Source of the DNA: PALSA-693 sp963702305
GTDB lineage: Bacteria > Actinomycetota > Acidimicrobiia > Acidimicrobiales > Palsa-688
NCBI GenBank assembly: GCA_963702305.1
Contig: CAVPBX010000007.1
Coordinates: forward strand, 248,001-312,000
Reading direction: 5' to 3'
Length of the DNA stretch: 64,000 nt
Shown: in pieces, positions 56,772-64,000 of the stretch
Position numbering within the stretch: the first letter of the stretch is position 1
Layout of the letters: each line of letters begins with the position of its first letter
The notes under the pieces: generated by a model
Database searches by the model: none
Told to the model about the DNA's origin: nothing
The model's input: the letters and a program-made list of their open reading frames with translations, nothing else
Position numbers and translations under genes: made by a program

Positions 56772-57124
56772 CTAAAAGACTGGCCGCAGCCGCAGGTGCG
56801 GCTGGCGTTGGGGTTGTTGATGCTGAACCCCGCACCCTGCAGCCCGTCCTTGAAGTCCAGGCTGGCGCCCTGGAGCAAGCTGGCGCTGGCCGGGTCCACG
56901 ACCACCCGGACCGGCCCGAACGCGGTGGTCACGTCGTCGTCGGCCACGTCGGTGTCAAAGAACATCTCGTAGCTGAAGCCGGAGCAGCCGCCCGGGCGGA
57001 CCGCCACCCGCAGCGCCAATTCCGGGTTGCCCTCCTGCTCGATCAGCTCCGCGACTTTGGCCGCCGCGGCGTCAGTAAGGCTGATGGCGTCGGTGGGGGT
57101 GACTTCGGTCTGAGTGGTGCTCAC
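56768..57124 (-). CDS. iron-sulfur carrier, IscA/ErpA (HesB) family
   Basis: This 118-residue A-type carrier has the three conserved cysteines: RPGGCSGFSYEM and the C-terminal CGCGQSFS pair. It receives and hands on Fe-S clusters. SLTDAAAAKVAELIEQEGN is the usual N-terminal helix. GTG 57124 has AGGAGGA upstream. It lies between a Fe-S-containing hydroxylase and a SufR-like regulator/Mrp pair, which fits a cluster-supply role. Confidence 0.92.
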   Translation of the reverse strand: MSTTQTEVTPTDAISLTDAAAAKVAELIEQEGNPELALRVAVRPGGCSGFSYEMFFDTDVADDDVTTAFGPVRVVVDPASASLLQGASLDFKDGLQGAGFSINNPNASRTCGCGQSFS

Positions 57125-57203
57125 CGGTCCTCCTGGGGAAAATCGCGGGACGCGCTCGTGCACGCTCGACCGTCATGCTACCGCTCCGCACGGGTTGTCG
57201 CGA

Positions 57204-57899
57204 TCAAGAGGCGGTGATCGACAACTCCACCCGGCACGGATCGACGTCCACCAGGCTGGCGAACGAGTCGACCCGGGCCGACACGCCCGGCACGGCGGCC
57301 ACCGCACCCGACAGGATGCCCTCGGTGATGCCCCGGTGCAGCTGGCACACCACGTCGGGGTAGAGGGCGGCCAACTCCCGGAACGGGCAGTGGGTGAAAG
57401 AGATGGTGGCCGGCCCGACGTTGTCCCCCGAATCGAGCGCGGGATCGAACCCGAGATCGGCCAGCTCGTCCATCACGGCCTGCAGGCAGGCGGCCCTGGG
57501 GACGCCCTGCCGGGCTGAGCGGCCCGCGGTGCGCTCCTGCCCCCGCCGGCGCCCAACGCCCGCGACCACTGCCGCGTCCGGGAGCTGCCGCGCCGCCAAC
57601 TCGGCCAGCATGTGGGCGAGCAGCCGGAATCCGGCTGGTTCGAGGCCGAGGGACGGGGCCTGCGGGACCGCCGCCCAGCGGTGCTGGGGCCGCCCGACCG
57701 AGCCGTGGCGGTCCATCGACACCAGCACCATCCCCGCTTCGCGCATCTTTTCCAGGTGCAGCCGCACGGTGTTGGGGTGGAGTTGCAGCCGGTCCGCGAT
57801 CTCGAGCGTCGAGACGGGATCCTCGGCCCGGGCCACTTCTTGGTAGATGGCGTAGCGAGACGGGTCCGCCAGCACCTTGAAGAGTGACAGTCGGTCCAC
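57204..57899 (-). CDS. SufR-like helix-turn-helix regulator
   Basis: This 231-residue protein has a winged-helix DNA-binding N-terminus (LFKVLADPSRYAIYQEVARAEDPVSTLEIADRLQLHPNTVRLHLEKMREAGMV). The C-terminal part holds CPFRELAALYPDVVCQLHRGITEGIL, two cysteines 14 apart, similar to the Fe-S-binding C-terminus of SufR-type repressors. It is divergent from the Mrp ATPase and next to IscA, so it may sense cluster status. The GTG at 57899 is preferred; the frame open to 58892 is a shadow. Confidence 0.72.
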   Translation of the reverse strand: MDRLSLFKVLADPSRYAIYQEVARAEDPVSTLEIADRLQLHPNTVRLHLEKMREAGMVLVSMDRHGSVGRPQHRWAAVPQAPSLGLEPAGFRLLAHMLAELAARQLPDAAVVAGVGRRRGQERTAGRSARQGVPRAACLQAVMDELADLGFDPALDSGDNVGPATISFTHCPFRELAALYPDVVCQLHRGITEGILSGAVAAVPGVSARVDSFASLVDVDPCRVELSITAS

Positions 57900-57935
57900 C
57901 GGTCCAAGCCTACCCACGCCCGTACACTGACAACC

Positions 57936-59120
57936 GTGGCCGACCCGGTAGGCGTGATCAGCGAAGAGGCGGTGCGGGGCGCCATGCGCGGCGTCATCGA
58001 CCCCGAGCTGGGCGACGACCTGGTCGATCTGGGGATGTACGTGGGCTGCGATATCGGCGCCGACGGGTTCGTCACCGTCAAGGTGGCGCTGACGACGGCC
58101 GGCTGCCCGTTGCGCGCCCAGATCCAGCGCGACGTCAAGGACCGCGTCGGCAGCCTGCCCGGCGTGACGGACGTCAAGGTGCACACCAGCGAGATGGACG
58201 CCGCCCAGAAGAAGGCGGTGATGGCCCGAGCCCGCCGCCAGGCCCAGGAGCATCCACCGGCCACCGAGATCCCGGGGCGCACCCGGGTGTTGGCCGTGTC
58301 GTCGGGCAAGGGCGGCGTGGGCAAGTCGTCGATCACGGTCAACTTGGCAGCCGGACTGGCCAGCCGCGGCTACACGGTGGGGGTGCTGGACGCCGACATC
58401 GCCGGCTTCTCGGTACCCCGGATGCTCGGGATCGAGGGGCGCTTGGAAGCCAGCCAGGCGACCGATGGCGACCGGCGGCGCATCGAGCCCATGACCAAAC
58501 CCGTGGGAACGGGATTGATCAAGGTCGTCTCGATGGGTTTCCTCTCGCCCGAAGACGAAGCGATCATGTGGCGAGGCTTGATGTTGCTGCGCGGCGTGCA
58601 GCATTTCCTCGAGGATGTGGCCTGGGGCGACCTCGACTACCTGCTGGTCGACATGCCACCGGGGACCGGCGATATCCAGATGGGGCTGGCCCGGATGTTG
58701 CCGCGGGCGGAGATGCTCATCGTGACCACCCCGGCGCTGGCGGCTCAGAAGGTGGCGGTGCGGGCCGCCGACATGGCCCGCAAGGGCTACCTGCGGGTGG
58801 CCGGCGTCATCGAGAACATGAGCGGGTTCACCTGCGAGCACGGCGAGCGCTACGAGCTGTTCGGCGCCGGCGGCGGGGAGCGGCTGGCCCACGAGATCGG
58901 CGCCCCCCTCCTGGCCCAGATCCCGCTGGCGCCCGCCGTGTCGACCGGCGGCGACCGAGGGGAGCCGGCGGCGTTGGCCGGCGGCCCCACCGGCGAGGTG
59001 TTCGGGGCGCTGGTGGACGCCGTGCTCGACGTGGCGCCGGTGGTGGAGATGCGGGACTGCACGGCCCGGATGCTCGACGCCGTCGAGGCCGCCCTGGCTG
59101 CCGCCCCCAAGCTCGGCTAG
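57936..59120 (+). CDS. Mrp/NBP35/ApbC family Fe-S cluster carrier ATPase
   Basis: This 394-residue protein has an N-terminal MIP18/DUF59 domain (GVIDPELGDDLVDLGMYVGCDIGADGFV, TTAGCPLRAQI), then the ATPase with AVSSGKGGVGKSSITVNLA (Walker A), DADIAGFSVPRMLG and DMPPGTGDIQ. Near the C-terminus the usual CxxC is reduced to one Cys (FTCEHGERYELFGAGGG). The family carries Fe-S clusters between scaffold and target. It is divergent from the SufR-like gene. Start GTG. Confidence 0.92.
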   Translation: MADPVGVISEEAVRGAMRGVIDPELGDDLVDLGMYVGCDIGADGFVTVKVALTTAGCPLRAQIQRDVKDRVGSLPGVTDVKVHTSEMDAAQKKAVMARARRQAQEHPPATEIPGRTRVLAVSSGKGGVGKSSITVNLAAGLASRGYTVGVLDADIAGFSVPRMLGIEGRLEASQATDGDRRRIEPMTKPVGTGLIKVVSMGFLSPEDEAIMWRGLMLLRGVQHFLEDVAWGDLDYLLVDMPPGTGDIQMGLARMLPRAEMLIVTTPALAAQKVAVRAADMARKGYLRVAGVIENMSGFTCEHGERYELFGAGGGERLAHEIGAPLLAQIPLAPAVSTGGDRGEPAALAGGPTGEVFGALVDAVLDVAPVVEMRDCTARMLDAVEAALAAAPKLG

Positions 59121-59183
59121 GCCGCCGCCGCTCGGCGGACAAATCGCTCAAGTTCTACGCTGGCCGAGCCGACATGGGTACCG

Positions 59184-60587
59184 GTGGGACCGGAATCCGC
59201 GGTAAACGAGGCAGAAAGCGGTCTGCGGTGGGCGGGTGCCACGGCGGATCTGGTCCGCCGCGCCAGCGAGGACAGCCTCACCGAGCTCGACAACCGGGCC
59301 ACCCTGCTCGACCGGTTGCGGGCCGCGGAGACCGCCCCGGGCGACGTCTCCCTGGCGGTGCTGTACCTGGACGTGGACCATTTCAAGAAGGTCAACGACC
59401 GTCTCGGTCACGCCGGCGGGGACCGGGTCCTGCGTGTCGTCGCCGAGCGGTTGCGCGCCGCCATGCGGCCGGGCGACACGGTGGCCCGCATCGGCGGGGA
59501 CGAGTTCGTGGTGGTGGCGGCGTCGGTCACCCGCGACGAGGTAGCCGCCGTGATCGCCGAGCGGATCCGGTCCGCCATGCTCGCCCCCATCCGCATCGGC
59601 GGCCGGCAGGTCGTCGCCACCGTCAGCCTGGGGGTCGCGGTCGGGGCGGGCCGGCGGGCGTCGTCGTTGCTCGAACACGCCGACGCCGCCCTGTTTCGGG
59701 CCAAAGCGCAGGGACGCAACCGGGCCGAGCTGTACCGGCCCGAGGACGGCGCCCGCCGCACCGAGGTGCCCACCCCGGAGCACGTGTTGGGCGAGGCCCT
59801 GGATCAGGACCGGCTGGTGGTGATGTACCAGCCCGTGGTCGACCTGGCGACCGGGCAGGTGGTGACGGTGGACGCCATGCTGGGTCTGCACACCAGTGAC
59901 GATCGGATCGAGGCGCCCGAAGCGTTGCTACACCTGGCCGAGCAGTCGGGGCTCATCGTTTCGCTGGGAGCGGGCATGCTTGACATCGCCTGCCGGGACG
60001 CGTCGGCGTGGCCGGTAACGGCCGCCCACCGTGCGCTGCCGGGTGACGGACCCGGCGCCATGGCCGCCTCGGGCGGCCCGGCTGCCGACCCGGGCTTGTC
60101 GTGGCCGATGAGCGCCCGTCAACTCGACGAGGCGCACGCCGCCGAGCAGGTGCTCGCCACTCTGGGCGCCCACCACCTGGCTGCCACCCGGCTGTCGATC
60201 GAGGTGAGCGAGCGCACCCTGGTCCACCCCGGCCCGCATGCCCGCCGCAACCTGGAATGCCTCACCGACCGCGGTATCCGCCTCGTCGTGCAGAACTTCG
60301 GGGCCGGCCCCGCCAGCTTCGCCCTCCTACGCGAGTTCTCCCCCCACGGCTTCAAGCTGGATCCCGCTTTCATGGTCGGTTTCGGCGAGGTGCCGCGACT
60401 GACCGCGCTCGTCGAGGGCATCGTGGCCCTGGCTCGTTGCCTCGGGATCGTGGTGGTGGCCCAGGGCGTGACGACGGCGGGGCAGGCCGAGCTGTTGCGC
60501 CAGCTGCGCTGCCAACAGGGCGTGGGACCGTACTTCGGGGCGCCGGCCCTGGCGGCCGAGCCTGTGGGCGTCGGCCGCGGGGCCTAG
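59184..60587 (+). CDS. GGDEF-EAL protein (diguanylate cyclase with degenerate EAL)
   Basis: This 467-residue protein has an intact GGDEF domain: VLYLDVDHFKKVNDRLGHAGGDRVL and IGGDEF at residues 103-108, with the inhibitory RxxD (RPGD, residues 95-98) exactly five residues before. The EAL part is degenerate: the EAL triplet is DAM (near residue 230), DDFG is QNFG, and EGVE is QGVT. So it can probably make c-di-GMP but not cleave it. No membrane or sensor domain is seen. Start is not certain. Confidence 0.85.
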   Translation: MGPESAVNEAESGLRWAGATADLVRRASEDSLTELDNRATLLDRLRAAETAPGDVSLAVLYLDVDHFKKVNDRLGHAGGDRVLRVVAERLRAAMRPGDTVARIGGDEFVVVAASVTRDEVAAVIAERIRSAMLAPIRIGGRQVVATVSLGVAVGAGRRASSLLEHADAALFRAKAQGRNRAELYRPEDGARRTEVPTPEHVLGEALDQDRLVVMYQPVVDLATGQVVTVDAMLGLHTSDDRIEAPEALLHLAEQSGLIVSLGAGMLDIACRDASAWPVTAAHRALPGDGPGAMAASGGPAADPGLSWPMSARQLDEAHAAEQVLATLGAHHLAATRLSIEVSERTLVHPGPHARRNLECLTDRGIRLVVQNFGAGPASFALLREFSPHGFKLDPAFMVGFGEVPRLTALVEGIVALARCLGIVVVAQGVTTAGQAELLRQLRCQQGVGPYFGAPALAAEPVGVGRGA

Positions 60588-60593
60588 ACCGGC

Positions 60594-61550
60594 CTAGACC
60601 CCCGGCCCCGTGCTCGGCCGCCGGGCCGCCGCCCGCCAGGGGGCGGCCGGGTCGTCCGGTTCGGCGGAGGTGGCGAGCCCCTCGTCGGCCAGCTTGCGCA
60701 GGTGGGCCCAGACCGAGTGCTTGGCCACCGGGTGCAGGACCTCGGGGACGTCGGTGTAGATGACCGCGACCAGCTGTTCGGCCGTCACCCCGCCGTCCGG
60801 TGCGGCCTGCACGCCGGCCAGCACCTGGGCCTCCCGTTCGCGGCGGTGCCGCAGGTAGCCGTCGAGCACCGCGGCCGGGTCGTCGATCACCCCGCCGTGC
60901 CCCGGCGCGATGCGCCGGGGCGCCCGCCGGCGGACCCGTTCCAACGACTCGAGGTAGTCGGCCATGTGCCCGTCGGGCGGGGCAATCACCACCGTGGAGC
61001 CGGACATGATGTGGTCACCGGAGAAGAGCAGGCCGGTGCCGGCCAGCTCGAAGCACAGGTGGTTGGACGCGTGGCCGGGGGTGTACACCGCGTCGATCGC
61101 CAGCTCGCCGGTGTCGAGTCGCTCCCCGTCGAGCAGCAGCCGGTCGGGAGCAAAAGCGGCGTCGTGGGCATCCAGGCTGGACCCACCGTGCGTAGGCGCC
61201 GGCCCGAAGGCCAGGATCTCCGCCCCGGTGGCGGCCTTGAGCCGGGCCGCCAGCGGCGAATGGTCGAGATGGGTGTGGGTGACCAGGATCCAGGCCAGCC
61301 GGTCCCCGGCCGCGGCCAGCAGGGCGGCCAGATGGTCGTCGTCGTCCGGGCCGGGATCGATGACCGCCCGGCGCTGGTCGCCGAGGAGGTAGGTGTTGGT
61401 ACCCGGACCGGTCATGATCCCCGGGTTGGGCGCGATCAGGCGGGACACGCCGGGCGCCACCTCCATCAACCGGCCCGGGCGCAGCTCCTCCGGCCAGGTG
61501 GGCAGCGACGGCCCGGCTGTGGTCAGGGCCTCCGCAGCCGCGTCGGGCAT
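60594..61550 (-). CDS. MBL fold metallo-hydrolase (LACTB2-like)
   Basis: This 318-residue hydrolase has the metal motif THTHLDHSPL, VYTPGHASNHLCFELAG and FSGDHIMSGSTVVIAPPDG, and a C-terminal winged-helix-like part (HSVWAHLRKLADEGLA) as in LACTB2-type proteins. IMTGPGTNTYLLGDQRRAVIDPGPDDDDHLAAL marks the N-terminal half. Relatives are RNases or esterases; the substrate is not known. ATG 61550. Confidence 0.88.
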   Translation of the reverse strand: MPDAAAEALTTAGPSLPTWPEELRPGRLMEVAPGVSRLIAPNPGIMTGPGTNTYLLGDQRRAVIDPGPDDDDHLAALLAAAGDRLAWILVTHTHLDHSPLAARLKAATGAEILAFGPAPTHGGSSLDAHDAAFAPDRLLLDGERLDTGELAIDAVYTPGHASNHLCFELAGTGLLFSGDHIMSGSTVVIAPPDGHMADYLESLERVRRRAPRRIAPGHGGVIDDPAAVLDGYLRHRREREAQVLAGVQAAPDGGVTAEQLVAVIYTDVPEVLHPVAKHSVWAHLRKLADEGLATSAEPDDPAAPWRAAARRPSTGPGV

Positions 61551-61598
61551 AGCTCACCGTACCCGTGACCAGGAGCGACCGGGAGTACGGTTGTCCCG

Positions 61599-62918
61599 AT
61601 GGCGAGGTCCAGCGACGGTGGCGCCGACGGCGCCAGCGACGGGAGCAAGTCGCGACGGTCGCCGGTAGGCCCGACCCGGCGGAGCGCGGCGCGGGCAGCC
61701 GCGGCGGGGGCGGCGGGGGCGGCCGCCGCGACGAGATCTCGCCGGAAGACGCCCCCTGCCGCGCCCGGCGCCTTGGAAACGCCCGTCGACCCGGAGACGC
61801 CCGCTGACCCGGAGACGCCCGCTGACCAGGACACGCCCGCTGACCAGGACACGCCCGCTGACCAGGACACGATTGTCCCCGGGGCGCCCGTGCCGCCGGC
61901 GTCGCCTGCTGCGCCACCGGCGCCCGCCGGGTTCGTCCCTGACGAGGCCCGGCCGGTTCCGACCGGGCCGCGGCCGCGGACCATGGGCGTGGCGGCCGCG
62001 GCCGCGGCGGCCGAAGCGGCCCGCGGGGGGCGCGGCGCGGCCCTTCGGCACCGGATCCTCCCGCGCAGCGTGCTGGGGATCGCCAGCCTGATCCTGGCGT
62101 TCGCCATCGGCGCCGGCTTCAGCGGGGTGGTGCTGTACTCCTACTACCAGTACAAGCTCAACCAGACCAACGACCGGGTCAACACGCTGATCTCCGGGTA
62201 CAAGACCCAGTTCGCCCGGGCCGAGGGCAATCTCAACGCCGCGGTCACCGCCGCCGAGGCCAACATCCAGAACCAGCTGAAGGCGGTCGAGCAGCTCCAG
62301 GCCGGACCGGGCACCCTGGCCGCGCTGGTCAAGCAGGTCGCCCCGTCGGTGTTCTTCGTGCACACCCTGGATGCCAGCGGCCAGCCGTCGGTTGGCACCG
62401 CCTTCGTGGTGTCGTCCAACGCCAGCGAGTCGTTGCTGGTCACGTCGTACACCACCGTGCAGGCCGCCACCCACGCCCCCGGGCCCACCGTGTTCGTCCG
62501 GCAGGGCAGCACCGACACCCAGGTGACCGTCCGGGCCTGGGACCCCCAGTACGACCTGGCCGTGCTGGTCCTCCCCCAACCCAACCTGCACCCCCTGGCG
62601 GCGGCCACCCCGACCCCGGCCCCCCAGCCGGGCGACCGCATCTACGCCGTTTCCGGGCTCGGGTCGGCGGGCGCGTCCATCACCCAGGGCGCGGTCGTCG
62701 ACGTGTCCGCCAGCGGAGTAACCGAGGACGCCGCCATCGGCCCGTCATTTCAGGGTGGACCGTTGATCGACCAGGCCGGACAGGTCATCGGGGTGGCGTC
62801 GCGGACCTACTCGCCGCTCGGGTTCACCACCCAGGGCGTGTGGTTTGCCCCCTATGTGGAGGCGGCCTGTAACAAGGTGCTGATCTGCCCGGGCGGCACT
62901 CTGGTCGGCAGCCACTGA
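61599..62918 (+). CDS. membrane-anchored degenerate trypsin-like protein
   Basis: This 439-residue protein has a long Pro/Ala-rich cytoplasmic N-terminus with five TPADxx repeats, one membrane helix (SVLGIASLILAFAIGAGFSGVVLY), a coiled coil (NLNAAVTAAEANIQNQLKAVEQLQ), and a trypsin-like fold (VAPSVFFVHTLDASGQPSVGTAFVV, then SYTTV where the His would be, and SFQGGPL where GNSGGP would be). The catalytic Ser is Gln and the His is missing, so it is probably not a protease. It may serve as a binding domain at the cell surface. Confidence 0.72.
   Translation: MARSSDGGADGASDGSKSRRSPVGPTRRSAARAAAAGAAGAAAATRSRRKTPPAAPGALETPVDPETPADPETPADQDTPADQDTPADQDTIVPGAPVPPASPAAPPAPAGFVPDEARPVPTGPRPRTMGVAAAAAAAEAARGGRGAALRHRILPRSVLGIASLILAFAIGAGFSGVVLYSYYQYKLNQTNDRVNTLISGYKTQFARAEGNLNAAVTAAEANIQNQLKAVEQLQAGPGTLAALVKQVAPSVFFVHTLDASGQPSVGTAFVVSSNASESLLVTSYTTVQAATHAPGPTVFVRQGSTDTQVTVRAWDPQYDLAVLVLPQPNLHPLAAATPTPAPQPGDRIYAVSGLGSAGASITQGAVVDVSASGVTEDAAIGPSFQGGPLIDQAGQVIGVASRTYSPLGFTTQGVWFAPYVEAACNKVLICPGGTLVGSH
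61779..61868 (+). repeat. five 18-nt tandem repeats (TPADxx)
   Basis: The unit ACGCCCGCTGACCAGGAC and close variants occur five times in phase at 61779, 61797, 61815, 61833 and 61851. They encode TPVDPE, TPADPE and three TPADQD. Copy number could vary by slippage without loss of frame. Confidence 0.9.
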
Positions 62919-62947
62919 CCGCGGTAGGATCCGTGGGGGGAGGGATC

Positions 62948-63334
62948 ATGGGAGTTGCCGAAGTAGTCGGATTTGCGGTGTGTTGGCTGGTGGTCGCCGC
63001 CCTCATGCTGTGGGGGGTCTTCACCGAACGCAAGCGCGGCCCCATGCGGATGGAGCCGCCCGCCGGTCAGGCCGGCCCCTGGCATCCCAGCCGGACGGCG
63101 CGGTCCTCGGGCAGCGACTGGGTGGTGGTGGAGACCGCGGAGGGCGCCACCCCGGAGGTCGCGGCCGAAGTCCGCTTTCTGGCCGCGGCGTGGCTGGCCT
63201 CACGCGGCATCGACATGGCGACGGTCCCGCCGGCGGACCTGCGCACCGAGGTGACCACCGCCGACGACGGCGCCAGCACCACCCGGGTCCTGGTGCGCGC
63301 CGCCGCCCTGCACGGCATCCGCAAGCCGCGCTGA
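62948..63334 (+). CDS. small membrane-anchored hypothetical protein
   Basis: This 128-residue protein has one N-terminal membrane helix (VVGFAVCWLVVAALMLWGVFT), a short basic segment, and a soluble part (DWVVVETAEGATPEVAAEVRFLAAAWLASRGIDMATVPPADLRTEV). No family is recognised. The ATG at 62948 follows GGGGGGAGGG, so it is preferred to the GTG at 62933. Confidence 0.65.
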   Translation: MGVAEVVGFAVCWLVVAALMLWGVFTERKRGPMRMEPPAGQAGPWHPSRTARSSGSDWVVVETAEGATPEVAAEVRFLAAAWLASRGIDMATVPPADLRTEVTTADDGASTTRVLVRAAALHGIRKPR

Positions 63335-63349
63335 GCCGCCCCGCTGACC

Positions 63350-64000
63350 CTAAGGGACTGGGCCCAACAGAGTGGTCGTAGTGCCGCCGCCGCTCGGCAC
63401 CGTGGTCGACGTCGTGGTGGTAGGTGGCGGCAGGGTGGTGGTCGGCGGCGGCTCGGGAGCCACCGGCACCGACGCCGGCACCTGGTAGGGACCGCCCAGC
63501 GGGGTGCCCTCCACGAATCCCGGCGGCCCGGGCACGACCGGTGGGATGGTGGTGGTGGCCCCGGCCGCCAGGGCCGCGGCCTGCTTGGGCGGAATGATCG
63601 GCGCCGGCTGGGTGAAAGGAGTGACCGGCACGCCGGCCAGGGCCTGGCTCATGAAATTGCGCCAGGTGATCGCCGGCCAGGTCCCCCCGAACACCTGGGA
63701 CACGCCCTTCACGTAGCCGATCGACGCCGACTGGCTGGCGGCGTTGCCCATCCACACCGCGGTCGACAGCGTCGGGGTGTAGCCGACGAACCAGGCGTTG
63801 GTGTTGTTGCTGGTGGTGCCGGTCTTGCCGGCGGCCGGCCGGCCCAGACCGGCCGCAGTGCCGGTCCCGCCGGTGATGACCCCTTGCAGCACGTTGGTCA
63901 CGTTGTCGGCCACGTTGGCCGGCAGCGCGGTGGTGGCGGCCGGGAGGGGGCTGATGTTGTCGACGAGCACCTTGCCCGCGCTGTTGACGATCTCCAGGAT
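63350..64000 (-). CDS. class A penicillin-binding protein, C-terminal part (partial)
   Basis: This is the C-terminal end of a peptidoglycan transpeptidase, running off the window edge. It has the KTGTT box (AAGKTGTTSNNTNAWFVGYTPTLSTAVWMG) and the following GGTWPAITWRNFM of class A PBPs. The last 60 or so residues are a Pro/Thr-rich tail (PPPTTTLPPPTTTTSTTV) probably spanning the wall. The N-terminal glycosyltransferase domain lies outside the window. Confidence 0.88.
   Translation of the reverse strand: MLEIVNSAGKVLVDNISPLPAATTALPANVADNVTNVLQGVITGGTGTAAGLGRPAAGKTGTTSNNTNAWFVGYTPTLSTAVWMGNAASQSASIGYVKGVSQVFGGTWPAITWRNFMSQALAGVPVTPFTQPAPIIPPKQAAALAAGATTTIPPVVPGPPGFVEGTPLGGPYQVPASVPVAPEPPPTTTLPPPTTTTSTTVPSGGGTTTTLLGPVP

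Noticed and set aside
57204..58892. Frame of 562 residues including the SufR-like gene
   Set aside because: The part upstream of 57899 runs through the Mrp gene on the other strand and has no protein character.

Overview
The window is one continuous stretch of very GC-rich DNA (roughly 70% by eye) with dense genes, many GTG starts, and stop/start overlaps of the GTGA or ATGA type. It looks like the chromosome of a high-GC actinobacterium. The likeliest group is an uncultured soil member of the Acidimicrobiia: it has two F420-type luciferase-like oxidoreductases, a GlnR-like orphan regulator, SigJ-type sigma and DUF1275/DUF6328 proteins, and secreted proteins built from 'GYWLVASDGGVFTFGDA' repeats. 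The lineage is inferred; there is no rRNA gene here.

Layout. 1-4281: urease operon ureABCFGD (ureA truncated by the window edge). 4226-10133: small metabolic genes, namely two luciferase-like oxidoreductases, an NTF2-like protein, a STAS-like protein, DUF6328 and DUF302 proteins, a DUF1275 membrane protein and two GNATs. 10219-15334: NTF2-like protein, a hotdog-like protein, a HAD hydrolase, and an MMPL exporter divergent from a TetR gene with an elaborate operator region. 15439-22662: FkbM methyltransferase, a toxin-antitoxin pair with a broken toxin, a methyltransferase, a DHA2 drug exporter with divergent TetR, CorA, and a GT1 glycosyltransferase. 22721-26088: a signalling group (MEDS protein, triple-GAF histidine kinase, response regulator). 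26248-30582: aquaporin, catalase, HD protein, hemA. 30636-35379: SigJ-like sigma factor, VOC protein plus UvrA2-like ABC ATPase, ArsR plus SRPBCC pair. 35476-43489: cell-surface genes (GT-C-like membrane protein, FG-GAP protein, double GT4, second FkbM protein). 43492-48226: three different glutamine synthetases and a GlnR-like regulator. 48231-54754: gamma-glutamyltransferase, lipoprotein hydrolase, and an exported phosphodiester-glycosidase operon. 54818-60587: RidA, a compact molybdenum-hydroxylase-like fusion, IscA/ErpA, a SufR-like regulator, Mrp ATPase, GGDEF-EAL protein. 60594-64000: MBL hydrolase, degenerate trypsin-like protein, small membrane protein, and the C-terminus of a class A PBP.

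Nitrogen is the main theme. Urease releases ammonia, three glutamine synthetase types capture it, and a GlnR-like protein lies beside a candidate 11-bp-periodic GlnR-type site. A second theme is stress and drug handling: two TetR-controlled exporters, VOC/UvrA2, and catalase/aquaporin. A third is the cell surface: glycosyltransferases, repeat proteins, and PBP.

Caution: eight genes are broken by apparent single-base frameshifts (PIN toxin, GAF kinase, response regulator, FG-GAP protein, glnII start, third glutamine synthetase, GlnR-like regulator, Mo-hydroxylase fusion). So many in 64 kb, including in core nitrogen genes, suggests base-level errors in the assembly as much as real decay. No tRNA, rRNA, CRISPR array, IS element or prophage was recognised.
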